DNA of 64,000 nt from Catonia carolina (Eukaryota; Arthropoda; Insecta; Hemiptera; Achilidae). A program made the translations under genes and the position numbers. The notes under the pieces were generated by a model that had not been told where the DNA came from, searched no databases, and saw only the letters and a list, made by a program, of their open reading frames with translations. The stretch spans positions 432,091,545 to 432,155,544 of the forward strand of contig JAQMRL010000001.1 of the NCBI GenBank assembly GCA_035578175.1. Reading direction: 5' to 3'. Positions 22,691 to 33,935 of this stretch are shown here, one piece after another; positions within the stretch are counted from its first letter, which is position 1; each line of letters starts with the position of its first letter.

Positions 22691-23477
22691 TAATACACTA
22701 ACAAAAAAATAAATACCAAAATAGTTCTTTTAGCTTACCAACGGATAGAAAAAATTTCCATGAAATTCATTGGGCTGGTTATATTAGTAAAAGTTTTATT
22801 TTATTTTACGTATTAAATTAAACATTTTTTATTCATATACATGCATTCAAATTTGTCCGTAATTGAATTAATTTGTAGGTTGTAAAAATATACCAAAAAG
22901 TTAAATCAACGAAATTTTTGTTAAAACAAAAATAATTCCACCAAAATTGAAGTAACGTTTCCCATATGAACGTGTATTTACTTGGGTCGCTAAGGTACAG
23001 ACCAGTAATTCCGCAGATAAATAAATAAAACTAATAAAGGGGTCGCTACGTCTCTATTCTCACTGGTAATAAGCAACGAATACAAACATTTTATAGCCAT
23101 TGCAGAATTTCCGGTAGGCCTACGTATTTTTTTTTAAATATTTACATTTTACGTTAGTTCCGATTTAATTTATTTTACGTACGTACAGATACATTACAAA
23201 ATTAAACGTCCTGTGTTACAACCGCCTTTCTTAATTTAATCGGGGCTATCTTAATTTATCTTTTTTTAATAAAATTATTAAAACCGTAAAATTACCGATT
23301 TTTAGACGCGTTGACATTTTTTGTTATAATTAATTATAGAAGAAAGTAATCATAAAAAATAATTTCCAAAAACATTAGCTAAATTTTAACGTAGCCTATA
23401 ATGATTCTACCGTAATGAGGATTTTATTAAGGATTTTGTTGATTTATGTTTTTTGGTGAATAGTAAAAATAGTAGGT
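22691..23477. other. AT-rich spacer
   Basis: No gene recognised; TAGGCCTA occurs at 23115. Confidence 0.4.
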
Positions 23478-23529
23478 TAGTATTTAAATACTATTAAATG
23501 GGCTTGAGGTATTTAAATACCTCAAGCCC
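23478..23529. repeat. Two adjacent perfect palindromes
   Basis: TAGTATTTAAATACTA (23478-23493) is followed by a 30-bp perfect palindrome at 23500-23529 (left arm GGGCTTGAGGTATTT). The second abuts the 5' end of SINE-B. Confidence 0.9.
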
Positions 23530-23853
23530 ACCGGGTTGGTCTAGAGGTAAAGTCGTCGCCAAAATCAGCTGTTTAACAGCTGATTTTTGGAGACGAAGGT
23601 TCCTGGTTCAAATCCTAGTAAAAGTAGTTACTTTTATACGGATTTGAATACTAGACAGTGGTTACTGGTGTACTTTGATGGTTGGGGTTCAATTAACCAT
23701 ACTCTCTCAGGAATAGTCGGCCTGAATCTGTACAAGACTACACCTCATTTACTAATCATACATATCATCCTCATCTCATTGGGTCATGGGGTTGCTTACT
23801 GTTCAGAATTGAACAGATTGTAACGTACACACATTAGGGATTAAAAAAAAGAA
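23530..23853 (+). mobile_element. SINE-B (tRNA-derived), copy 2, best preserved
   Basis: A-box-like TGGTCTAGAGGTAA at the 5' end, B box GGTTCAAATCC at about 23606, and an A-rich tail near 23845. Between the boxes sits a perfect inverted repeat, AAAATCAGCTGTT-T-AACAGCTGATTTT (23561-23587). The 78-codon frame through it is not a gene; the same frame is broken in other copies. Confidence 0.85.
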
Positions 23854-24800
23854 GTATTTAATTGACTGAGAAGCCGTTCATTAAGGTAGGTTCACAAAAC
23901 TGGAACTGCATAGAACTTTAATCTTGCCTTCCTTTATTTATAGTTGTGAAATTTGAACAAAACACGACAGGATAATATGCTTTTAGTTGACTTTAAGAGA
24001 AAGGTGTTAACAAAAATCTTAGGAAAGTTACGGAGTGTTGTGTGGCATAGATGGCACAGCTATGGATTGCATAAGTATTAAGTACGTAAATGTGGTGAGG
24101 AAAATAAATTGCGACAATTAAGGTGGTCCGAGTTTGAGTCCTGAATGTATTAACTTGCGCTCAGAATTGATGACGTTATCATTAGTGCTACACTGTTGAT
24201 CGAAGATAGGATATACAGAATTTTTGGCTTTTATTTATTTAAAGTTACAGAGGAAGTTTTAAGGAATATATGGGCTTGGAAACGGAGCGGTTAGGGAAAG
24301 AATTGTATTTTAAATTGTATGTTTTTTATTTATTTTATGTTATTTTTTTATTTAATTACAGTAAAATTATTTTTGTTAATTATAATACCTACCTAATTGA
24401 AATTGTATATTCTTTTTAAGTAGGTAGGCTACGAGTACTTGTAAAAGTGCCCAGTGAATTTTTTCCGAGATAACATTTTTTAACTGATTTGTAAAAAATT
24501 TAAGGAAATAAATCATTGTTATAAGTTTGTATCGTTGTTCGTGGAGTAATGCAATTTTAAAAATCAGAGAGGTTATACGGGAGTAGTTAGCGGGGACCGT
24601 TGAAAGGCAGTTTCTTAGTAACTTCTGAGAACCGCGGGTTGGTGTACTCTCTGATGGCTGGCCGTACAGGCGTCGTGTAACTTTCTTACTGTAAGTGTAC
24701 TGTCTGGCGTCGTGTAACTTTCTTGGTGTACAGAGTATAAACTCCTCCAGGGTGGATGTAAAGTGAGCACGTTGCTTATAAATAATACTTATCTTCCAAA
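23854..24800. other. Spacer with possible diverged LINE sequence
   Basis: No clear gene. The 142-codon minus-strand frame at 24376-24804 has no recognisable motif. TTAAGAGAAAGGTGTTAACA and the surroundings may be LINE-derived but are too degraded to call. Confidence 0.3.
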
Positions 24801-24895
24801 ACAAATCATGATGGTTAAAATATTTGGTAAGCGAAGGAAGGGTAGGCCCAGGACTAGATGGTTTTATGTGGCTATTCAGGATCAGGGTTGCAGAT
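24790..24895 (+). pseudogene. LINE C-terminal scrap (GKRRKGRPRTRWF)
   Basis: The motif GKRRKGRPRTRW matches the basic C-terminal signature of RTE-like LINE ORFs (compare SVGRPRRRW near 2730). Nothing else of the element remains. Confidence 0.5.
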
Positions 24896-26482
24896 GTAAG
24901 ATAAATATATTATTTACAATACTACATAATTTTATACTTTATACGAAATTAATATACAATAATTTTTCTGAAAACACAACAGAATGGTGTATGGGTGATA
25001 CTGACGGAGATTCTTTTTTAGCTCACTTCCTGCCAACACTAATTATAATTTTTTATAGACCTGCCAGGTTAATTCGCCTCTACAAGGAATGCACATGTAG
25101 TGTGTACTGGACGACCGGAAGGTTATTCATATAATGTCGTTCTAAAACTACAACTAAAAACCATTGTTTGTCAAGTCAGGTGGTGGTCAAAAAGATCACG
25201 GTAATGTTCTGACCTGGCAGAGCGGGAAACCAAATAAATTTTTAATATTAAATTAAACTTTTAAATCTTACCAATACTGGTTCTTGAATCTCAGCAGGCA
25301 ACGTGTTAAATTTAGTTTCCTACGTATAGCCTATTTCATGTCTTTACAAAGGAATAAACAAAATCACATGATAATCATCAACTGGTCTCTGATTTAAACT
25401 AATAAATGTGGTTCAATACATTTAGTATTTTTTACTATAATTTTACGCTGATATATCATAATTTTTGGGTTTGCATATGATAATGGCCTCCGAAGATCTG
25501 GCAACCCTGCAAAGAATGCAGTAGGAATTGAAAGCTGGAGGAATACAGCGTTATAAAGAGATATCTGAAGGTGTAAATTGAAGGAGAAGACGGACTCGCA
25601 TGGAGTTGTAGTGACGGCAAAGAAGAAAAACCACTTTCATAAACATCTGAACAAAAAGTAAAAATATTAAGTCCTATGTTTTTGCCCATCCTTCTATCCG
25701 GACACTATTTTAAAGACTGCATCTAAATAAAGGCACAATATGTTTTTTTTCAAACTCTAAGACTAGATTTGGTAAATATCTAATTAGAGTTTCCGAAATT
25801 TCAGTGCCTTCATGAAAAACGAAAACAGATAGTAAAATAAGTAATGGTAGTAAAAATGGTTGTAAACGAATCGAACGGTTTTATTAATTTATTTATTATA
25901 CTGTTAGAAATTTATGAAAACAGTAGATAATTTTTCAGCACTTAATTATAAATGTGATATACATACTAATTACATCAGTTTTTCAACCTAACTGAACGAT
26001 TTTACACCATTACTTTTATAAATTCTACTATACTTAACTGCTTGTTTCGTAGTTCTGAAAACTTTGCGCTCTCATTCAAAAATTGAAGTATTAAAAATTA
26101 TTTAAATGAAAAATTACTACTACAAACTTACATCAATAACACTTGACATATTACATAATATATTATGAAAAATAAAAAATTTATTTTTATACGAGTTTGT
26201 ACTTGTCGTTCACAGATGAAATTTAACCCTGCAACGTCAAAGCTTTGATCTGTCACATAAAAGCTGTTTGGGTTGTTCTGTCTCAAGGGGAAAACTGCAG
26301 GCGTTCGTTTTTACATTTTTTATATGTCGAGCTGTGTTTTACCATTCTTAGTTTTCAAATGCTCATGCAACTGGAGTATGTTTACCGAGCTTATTTATTT
26401 CAAGATTAAATTAAACAATTTTTTTAATTTTATATATATTTTTTAATTAATGTGTTTTTAGTGTATTATCAGTAATGTACAT
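24896..26482. other. AT-rich spacer
   Basis: No gene recognised. 25456-25690 is less AT-rich but has no identifiable frame or family. Confidence 0.4.
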
Positions 26483-26735
26483 AACTGTGGAAGAAGAGAA
26501 GGAGGAGGAAGAAGAGGAAGTAGAAGAAGGAGAAGAGAACGAGGAAGAAAATTAGAAGAAAGAAGTGGAGGAGTAGATAGAGAAAAATGGGTGGTGATGG
26601 AGAAGAGGAAAGGAATAATAAAAGGAGAATGAGGAAGAGAAAGAAGAAGGATAAGAAGAAGAAGAGTAGGTTGAAGAAGGAGGAGAAGAAGAAAAAGATA
26701 GACGAGATGAAGAAGTAGGCTATGAGAAGGGCAAA
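26483..26735 (+). repeat. Polypurine tract (GAA/GGA-rich)
   Basis: About 250 bp almost purely A/G on the plus strand (AAGAAGAGAAGGAGGAGGAA and similar). It may be capable of triplex or H-DNA formation. It may have grown from a (GAA)n LINE tail. Confidence 0.8.
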
Positions 26736-27539
26736 GGGAGTACTAAAATTAACTTCTTAATAAAACATATTTCCTACAGGGCAATAAGAAAGATTTACAT
26801 TAAAATTCAGAACAACCACAAATTGTTGAGAATTAAATTTTTGGTCACCTCCATGGTGGACAAGGAATTCCAGTTCAAATTCCAGCTAGAGTCTAAAAAA
26901 TTTAATAAAGCTAAAAAATAAACCGAAATAATTTACCGTCTTGGAAACATTGTCAAGATGTTTTAGACTGCTAAGAAATTTTTAGACTTCCCTATGTTTG
27001 ATTCCGAACTAGGATCTAAAATTTTAACACAGATTCATGTAGTATCAGGCCTGTACCGCGTTTTAACGATCTATAAAATGTTATAATAATGTGTTTGTTT
27101 ACAATTAACATTAGAACGAAATTATCGTGAACAATTATTAAAATAAAAGATAATTTATATTATATACACACATTTTTTGTTGTTTTCTTGTGCTTTCTTT
27201 CACTTTTACAATAGGTAGCTAAAATCATGACCTACCCGGTTGTCTGTCTGGTTGATAGACATCTCAATTATAACCACAATACCATCAACACATTATAACA
27301 GGATATAACACAATTGCGAATAGTTAAAAAAAATCTAATAAAAATTTTAATTTAATTTAATTTCAGACAATTTTTTCATATTCAGTCGAGGGGATTCATC
27401 GCTTGATCGATAGAGATACCGAAGAGGAAAAGGCTGTCGGTCTAAAAATTAGCCTACTAAAACCTGAGGTGATTTTGATCAGTATGGTTCCTTAAATTCG
27501 ATGCGACTTAATTATTGAAGATCATCGTATTGAGCAAGC
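26736..27539. other. AT-rich spacer
   Basis: No gene recognised. Confidence 0.4.
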
Positions 27540-27986
27540 TAAGAAATTTAAGTGCATCTGGAGATCAGCGGGATCGCCCTCTCCCACCGTAAATCAATCT
27601 CGTCCCAATCTCATAAAGTAGGCACACTTATTTTCTGAGCTGGTGATGAAAGAGATGAATGAAAGTAAGAGAGTGATTGTTGGTCAGTGACAGCGAGAGG
27701 GGAATTAGGCTACGGTTTCCTTCCACGCCCCGCTGAACAGTGTGTAAATTCTTTAACCTGACATTTCCCTTGTAGTATTATATTAAAAGTTCCAAAGGAT
27801 GTGGACGGTTTCTTTACTGATGTCTGATCAAGTGGCCAGGCGGCAGGTTTTTGGTTGGTAGGCGGTTGCAGCCTCCTTGGGGCGGCTGGACGAGGACGCC
27901 TCAACTGAGTCCAGCACTACTTCCCCCATTTTGAGGAAGTGAACAGGAGTTTTCTTGCCACCTCGGATAAAAAAATAAGAAATTTA
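27540..27986 (+). mobile_element. R1/I-group-like LINE 3' end, second copy with target duplication
   Basis: The body 27560-27975 matches 12201-12624 and ends CCTCGGATAAAAAAA. TAAGAAATTTA occurs at 27540-27550 and 27976-27986, a probable target-site duplication. Only the 3' UTR region is present. Confidence 0.8.
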
Positions 27987-28349
27987 TGTATTAGGATGTT
28001 GGATTGCAGCAGATCTGAAGCCATCAGTAGAAGTAAAAGCTTGTGTTGAAATGTCTACGCTAGTATTATAGTACGTTTGTTTTTGGAAGAAGCTTGTAAG
28101 GGGAGGGCGAGTAGGTAGAGTAGGGATAGTTTCAAAGGGGCAAGTGTTGTCTCCTTCTCACTTAATGATCATTCCCTTTCTTTCTAACTGTATATTAATG
28201 TTACAACTACGAGGTGCTTCCCCCACCACTAAACAGAACAGCTTAGCGGCACACAGCGTTGGAGGGAAAGCTTCTAGCTAGAACAAATGACCTGTACTTA
28301 ACTCGAAGTATCTACTTAATAACAATACAATTTCATTTCCTGTAAGATA
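27987..28349. other. Spacer
   Basis: G+C-richer than its neighbours; no gene recognised. Confidence 0.3.
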
Positions 28350-28590
28350 TAGGTTAGTAAAGACATACATCTATTCGGTCCTACTATACGGTGTGAAACA
28401 TGAACTTTGAGTATGGAGTGCATCGTTAAAAAGCTTCTGAGATGTTAGTGTTTAGAAGAATACACCGGATTTCGTGAACCGGTCATGTTTCCAACGTCAG
28501 TGTTTTAAGATATATGGGTGTGGACCGTGAGTTGATGGGCATAATCAAAAGAACATAGACTACCTACATTAGTCATTTATATACTTATTA
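28350..28590 (+). pseudogene. Degraded LINE reverse transcriptase C-terminal region, part 1
   Basis: With frame changes, the plus strand reads KTYIYSVLLYGV, then VFRRIHRIS, TGHVSNVSVLRYMGVDRELM, the standard region just after the RT domain of RTE-like LINEs. Stops and frame shifts are frequent. The element continues after the insertions at 28599-29559. Confidence 0.65.
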
Positions 28591-28598
28591 AACTTAAA

Positions 28599-29278
28599 AG
28601 TCCAGCCTTTCTTAGTTTGCTCCTAATGTAAACAAATAATGACGTTACTGAGCATGCGCATTATATAAAAATATGTATAGTTCAGCCGCTCTAAGTTTGC
28701 TCCTACTGTCAACAAACCAAAACCAGCTACTACAGGGTGCACGCTAGAGTCCGTGGCTTTATGGATGTCGTATTCCTATTAAGTTAACTATTTTTTAAAT
28801 TATAAGTACTTAAAGTACTAAAAACATCAGTCGTGATATGATGTAGGCCTAACAATTTCGTTTATAAAAATATTTTTAAAAGTATTTTGTATATAAATAC
28901 TTTTGAAAGTATTTTGTTGTTACTTTTTAATCAGCGTGTACACATCTTTATATAATGCGCATGCTCAGTAACGTCATTGTTTGTTTACATTAGGAGCAAC
29001 CTTAGAGAGGCTGGACTGTACACGCTGATTAAAAAGTAACAACATAAGACTTTTAAAAGTATTTAAATATAAAATACTTTTAAAAGTATTTTTATAAATG
29101 AAATTGTTATGTCTACATCAAAAAATGGCTGATGTTTTAAGTACTTATAATTTAAAACATAGTAACGTAATAGGAATACGACATCCATGAAGTCGCGGAC
29201 TCTAGTGTGCACTCAGTAGTAGCTGGCTTTTGTTTGTTGACAGTAGGAGCAAACTAAGAACGGCTGAACTGTATATGT
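28599..29278. repeat. Interlocked inverted repeats (P-Q-P'-Q')
   Basis: Segment P (28599-28670) pairs with P' (28946-29017), and segment Q (28671-28945) pairs with Q' (29018-29278). The two pairs are interleaved rather than nested. P and Q begin with related sequence (CAGCC..TCT.AGTTTGCTCCTA.TGT.AACAAA), so this is probably one palindromic MITE combined with a second copy. It lies inside the LINE relic. Confidence 0.85.
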
Positions 29279-29362
29279 TCTGTTATTTTATACACATGTA
29301 TTAATTTTCTGTAATATTTTTATGTATTTAAATAAATTTATAATTACAGTGGTGATAACTAC

Positions 29363-29364
<2 letters not shown>

Positions 29365-29397
<33 letters not shown>

Positions 29398-29559
29398 GTT
29401 TAACGTCCGACTGTTTTGCAATTACTGCTAATGCAGACGGTGAAGGGTGAAATGATATTTTGTAACGTATGAAAAAATGCCATGCCTGAATGGGATTCGA
29501 ACCCAAGACCGCATGATGAGAGGCGAGCACGTTACCAACTGCGCCAATGCGGCCGGCAT
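29365..29559 (-). mobile_element. SINE-A (tRNA-derived), full copy with target duplication
   Basis: Minus strand: GGCCGCATTGGCGCAGTTGG (A box), GGGTTCGAATCCC (B box), a CACCGTCTGCATTAGCAGTA body and a 32-nt A tail (the T-run from 29365). TAACTACGA flanks it at 29356-29364 and 29560-29568. The 80-codon minus frame across it is not a gene. Confidence 0.9.
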
Positions 29560-29800
29560 TAACTACGAGTTTAGCAGACTGATTCGCGAGGATAAAGTTG
29601 AGGGCAAGCGTAGGCCTGGGCGAATGAAATGCTCATTCATGGTTGAAGGATATTAGAGATTGAACAACTTGAGTAATTAGGCTACATTTTTTTGAGGGTG
29701 GTTCATGATAGAGAGCGATTTGCGAGGGTTGTGGCCAATCTTCAGTAATGGAGTCGGCACTATAAGATGATAAAATAAGAATAGTCTACTTTTTAAATAT
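29560..29800 (+). pseudogene. Degraded LINE C-terminal region, part 2
   Basis: Resumes with YEFSRLIREDKVEGKRRPGR, the basic C-terminal motif, then broken frames to about GLWPIFSNGVGT. It continues the relic at 28350-28590 once the inverted-repeat element and SINE are removed. The end (TTCAGTAATGGAGTCGGCAC) recurs at 33093-33140. Confidence 0.65.
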
Positions 29801-29840
29801 CCCTAACTTTTGTAATCCTACCCCATTTTGACTTATTTTT

Positions 29841-30800
29841 ACTTTCTCTTGCCTATATGAATATATAGGAAGGAAAGTATTGTTTTCATGTCGATTTTTC
29901 GAAATCGAGTTTTCACCGGATCTATACGTTTTCAGACCCCCTGAACCCAAAAAACATGTTTTTAGCGATTGGTCTGTGTGTGTGTGTGTGTGTGTGCGTG
30001 TGTGTGTGTGTCTGTGTGTGAACAGAATATCTCAAGAACGGAACATCGTACGAACTTGAAACTTGAAACTTAAGTTACATACCACTACCGGACGCGACAC
30101 GAACATTTTCATCAAAATCGGTCAACCGGAAGTAGTAGTTTATTCGTATAATTTTTCAGTTTTTTGCGATTTTCTCAAAAACTGGTCCTACGATTTTTTT
30201 TAAAATCGCCTATTTTACTCAATTTTTTATTCTCTACAAGATAGGGTAGGCGCCATGTTTGCTGAAATTCTCGGTGAGGCTGTTTTCACGTAAAAACGTT
30301 GTTTTTTTAAGATTACGGCTTTAATATAAATTTTAGCGCAAAAACTTATATAATAAAAGCTGTAGAGAATTTAAAAACCTACAACTTCTGTTTCAAACAT
30401 TTTTTTGTATAACGCTTAGTTTAGCGGTAATTTGCGATTTTCTTTTTTTTTTCTCACGAAAACGTGAGAAAAATGGATTTTTTAACATTTCGGTCTTAGT
30501 ATGCATTTTACGACAAAAGTGTATATAATAAAAGTTATAGAAAATTAAAAGATCTACAAATTTTGTTTTGAGCATTTTTCTCTACAGAGCCTAGTTTAGC
30601 GTGAAAGCGTGATTTTCCGTTTTTTTTAAGCCAAATTGAGTTCAATTTTCATTTTGCGTCTTTCACTCATGATTAAAATAAGGTTATGTTTTTGAGGTTA
30701 GTTTTTGTTTATTTCTAATATTTTATTAATAATGTTAGGTTTATTATTAATTATTTGCATTGGCAAGAGAAAGTTGTGTGAGTGTTTTACCAGATTTTTT
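29841..30800 (+). mobile_element. HEL element (Helentron/DINE-1-like), copy 2
   Basis: Starts ACTTTCTCTTGCC followed by the short palindrome CCTATATGAATATATAGG. It has a (TG)n core at about 29968-30017. Near the 3' end the inverse of the start (GGCAAGAGAAAGT) appears, then GTGTGAGTGTTTTACCAGAT and a T-run. It encodes no transposase. The asymmetric terminal inverted repeats, microsatellite core and 3' terminal hairpin fit non-autonomous Helentrons. Confidence 0.75.
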
Positions 30801-30836
30801 TTTAAATAAGTATAATAACTTTATATAAGTAAATAC

Positions 30837-30925
30837 TTATTGTACAACAGGACTCAAAATTATAGAAATCATGTTGATATAACTTAACCAAAGGTTGTAG
30901 ACTCTAGAAAGTATGTTGTCAGTCA
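30837..30925 (+). repeat. Dispersed repeat shared with 33835-33935
   Basis: TTGTACAACAGGACTCAAAATTATAGAAATCATGTTGATATAACTTAACCAAAGGTTGT is repeated at 33835. It may be the 3' UTR of the LINE whose relic lies at 28350-29800, because the sequence on both sides of the HEL insertion is shared with 33780-33935. Confidence 0.6.
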
Positions 30926-31049
30926 ACCCATTCAATGCTGAGCAATTATGTGGTATCTCTCCCGTCGGGCTGATTACTCGTGCAGATTGTTCTCCGCTTA
31001 CTTTATGAAGAGCCTACAACTTACGTTACTAAAGTTTTTATAGATTTTT

Positions 31050-32029
31050 ACTTTCTCTTGCCTATATGAATATATAGGAAGGAAAGTATTGTTTTCATGT
31101 CGATTTTTCGAAATCGAGTTTTCACCGGATCTATACGTTTTCAGACCCCCTGAATCCAAAAAACATGTTTTTAGCGATTGGTCTGTGTGTCTGTGTGTGT
31201 GTCTGTGTGTGTGTCTGTGTGTGTGTCTGTGTGTGTGTGTGTGTGAACAGAATATCTCAAGAACGGAACATCGTACGAACTTGAAACTTGAAACTTAAGT
31301 TACATACCACTACCGGACGCGACACGAACATTTTCATCAAAATCGGTCAACCGGAAGTAGTAGTTTATTCGTATAATTTTTCACTTTTTTGCGATTTTCT
31401 CAAAAACTGGTCCTACGATTTTTTTAAAAATCGCCTATTTTACTCAATTTTTTATTCTCTACAAGATAGGGTAGGCGCCATGTCTGCTGAAATTCTCGGT
31501 GAGGCTGTTTTCACGTAAAAACGTTGTTTTTTTAAGATTACGGCTTTAATATAAATTTTAGCGCAAAAACTTATATAATAAAAGCTGTAGAGAATTTAAA
31601 AACCTACAACTTCTGTTTCAAACATTTTTTTGTATAACGCTTAGTTTAGCGGTAATTTGCGATTTTCTGTTTTTTTTCTCACGAAAACGTGAGAAAAATC
31701 GATTTTTTTAACATTTCGGTCTTAGTATGCATTTTACGACAAAAGTGTATATTATAAAAGTTATAGAAAATTAAAAGATCTACAACTTTTGTTTAGAGCA
31801 TTTTTCTCTACAGAGCCTAGTTTAGCGTGAAAGCGTGATTTTCCGTTTTTTTTAAGCCAAATTGAGTTCAATTTTCATTTTGCGTCTTTCACTCATGATT
31901 AAAATAAGGTTATGTTTTTGAGGTTAGTTGTTGTTTATTTTTAATATTTTATTAATAATGTTAGGTTTATTATTAATTATTTGCATTGGCAAGAGAAAGT
32001 TGTGTGAGTGTTTCACACCAGATTTTTTT
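31050..32029 (+). mobile_element. HEL element, copy 3
   Basis: Nearly identical to 29841-30800 except for the TG core (31183-31244, with interspersed C). The 3' hairpin GTGTGA-GTGTT-TCACAC is perfect here, followed by CAGATTTTTTT. The high similarity of copies 2 and 3 suggests recent activity. Confidence 0.8.
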
Positions 32030-32166
32030 CTTTGTTTATTTAACGTCGCATCAACTACTGTGGTCATTAGCGACGACTTTGGGTTGTAACTGTAAATTAA
32101 ATGAGTGAATTATGAAATGATTTTTTGTAACGTATGAAAATGCCGTGCCTGAGTGGGATTCGAACA
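32030..32166 (-). repeat. SINE-A-type 3' part, truncated
   Basis: Minus strand GTTCGAATCCCACTCAGGCA...TACGTTACAAAA and a GTCGCTAATGACCAC tail. The A-box half is missing. It abuts the HEL element end. Confidence 0.65.
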
Positions 32167-32330
32167 AGATTTTATTTTATTTGCGACCTATACATGGATT
32201 TATGTTTGCTAATAACATAAAAGTAAACAATTCAATATGTTTAGGTTTATTTTCACCTGTTATAATAAATGTACTTCTTGTTTGAATTTTTCCATTTACT
32301 TTTACGATTTACGCTTAATTTCTTATATAA

Positions 32331-32654
32331 TTTTTTTTTGTAATCCCTAATGTGTGTACGTTGCAATCTGTTCAAATCAGAACAATAAGCAACCCCATGA
32401 CCCAATGAGATGAGGATGATATGTATGACGTGTAAATGAGGTGTAGTCTTGTACAGACTCAGATCGACCATTCCTGAGAGAGTATGGTTATTTGAACCCC
32501 AACCATCAAAGTACACCGGTAACCACTGTCTAGCATTCAAATTCGTATAAAAGTAATTACCTTTAATAGGATTTGAACCAGGAACCTTCGTCTCCGAAAA
32601 GCAGCTGTTAAACAGCTGATTTTGGCAACGACTTTACCTCTAGACCAACCCGGT
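32331..32654 (-). mobile_element. SINE-B (tRNA-derived), copy 3
   Basis: Minus strand begins CCGGGTTGGTCTAGAGGTAA at 32654 and ends in the T-run at 32331. The same AATCAGCTGTTTAACAGCTG inverted block is present. Confidence 0.85.
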
Positions 32655-33834
32655 GGAATAAATAATTTTAATTTAGAATAAATAATTATATTTTAAACTG
32701 CAGATAATATACTTTTAAAGTAAACCTCAAAGTGTAAGTTATTTTGAATTGATATCTGCAAATATACTAAATTCACGGCTTCAACTAAATCCTGAAAAAT
32801 ACCCATTAAAATCAACCCATTAAAATACTGAACGAGTATAGCCTATACTATACGAGGGTAGAAGATCGTATGACGAAAATTCAAAAACGAAATGCACGGT
32901 TACAAAGAAAACCCCTTTCTGAGGGCTATATAATAGCAACAAACTGATATCCGATAGGTGGTATCCCTCCGGAATTACTTAAAATGATAACAAAACAGAA
33001 CCCGCTAGGTGAGACGGCAGCCTGGCGGTAACACCTACCCATGACCCGCTAGCCGAGTTTCTAGCACTCAATGTGTTAAGACTATTCAAATTCAGTAATG
33101 GAGTCGGCACTATATGAATATGATCAAATAAGAATACTCTTTAACCCTTTAAGTACTGTTGTCTTGCATATGCGACGGCACTTACATGCAAAGGCTAGAA
33201 CCAACTGTGATGTAAACTCATGTTCAAATTTTTCAGAAGTACTATGTTCCGCATTCAATTGGCTTTAAAATGAGTTAGTACTCTACATTTATATAAAATC
33301 TGGACCAATTGAAATTGGAAATAACAAATTAGAGAACTTTTTTTTACCAAACTATATAACTAAACAAAAAATGGTGTTTTTTATTTTTGTTCTGAATTTT
33401 TTCTAAAATGCACACAGACGAAAGAAATAAGTGAATACCCAATAACTGTAGAATCTGACGAAGAAGAATGATAATGAGGATAACAACAAAGAATTTTGCA
33501 GGAATTGACTTTGACTATAGAACACAATTCTGTCACTGTCAACAGTCTTTGGCCGAAAGATGTACTCAATTAATTTTTGTTACATTATTGCAGATTTTAA
33601 ATTACAACTTATTTTATAACAAACACGTAAAACTAAAAATGACAAAAAACATGAAAAAATTAAAAACTAAAAATACTGAAAACTAAATCTAAAAACTAAA
33701 AATTGAAGACAAACCATGAAATGTATAAGGTGTAATGAAAATACCTAATCTGTGCAAGCTTTATTTCCTTTAAAAAACTCAGTAGTTAAAAGATTAAATA
33801 GCCCCAACTTTTTAATCCCCCTCCATTTTATTTT
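32655..33834. other. Spacer with short LINE 3' UTR echo
   Basis: 33093-33140 repeats the end of the LINE relic at 29741-29790 (TCAGTAATGGAGTCGGCACT). Otherwise no gene recognised. Confidence 0.4.
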
Positions 33835-33935
33835 ATTGTACAACAGCACTGAAAATTATAGAAATCATGTTGTTGATATAACTTAACCAAAGGTTGTGGA
33901 TTCCCTCCCAAGTATGTTGTCAGTTAAGACTATTC
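33835..33935 (+). repeat. Dispersed repeat shared with 30837-30925
   Basis: Matches 30837-30925, including AACTTAACCAAAGGTTGT and AAGTATGTTGTCAGT. Confidence 0.6.

Noticed and set aside
23587..23823. 78-codon frame repeated near 32.3 kb (95 codons)
   Set aside because: Same SINE-B body; the shared peptide reflects repeat homology, and the fourth copy is broken.
24376..24804. 142-codon minus-strand frame
   Set aside because: No motif, composition or context supporting a gene.
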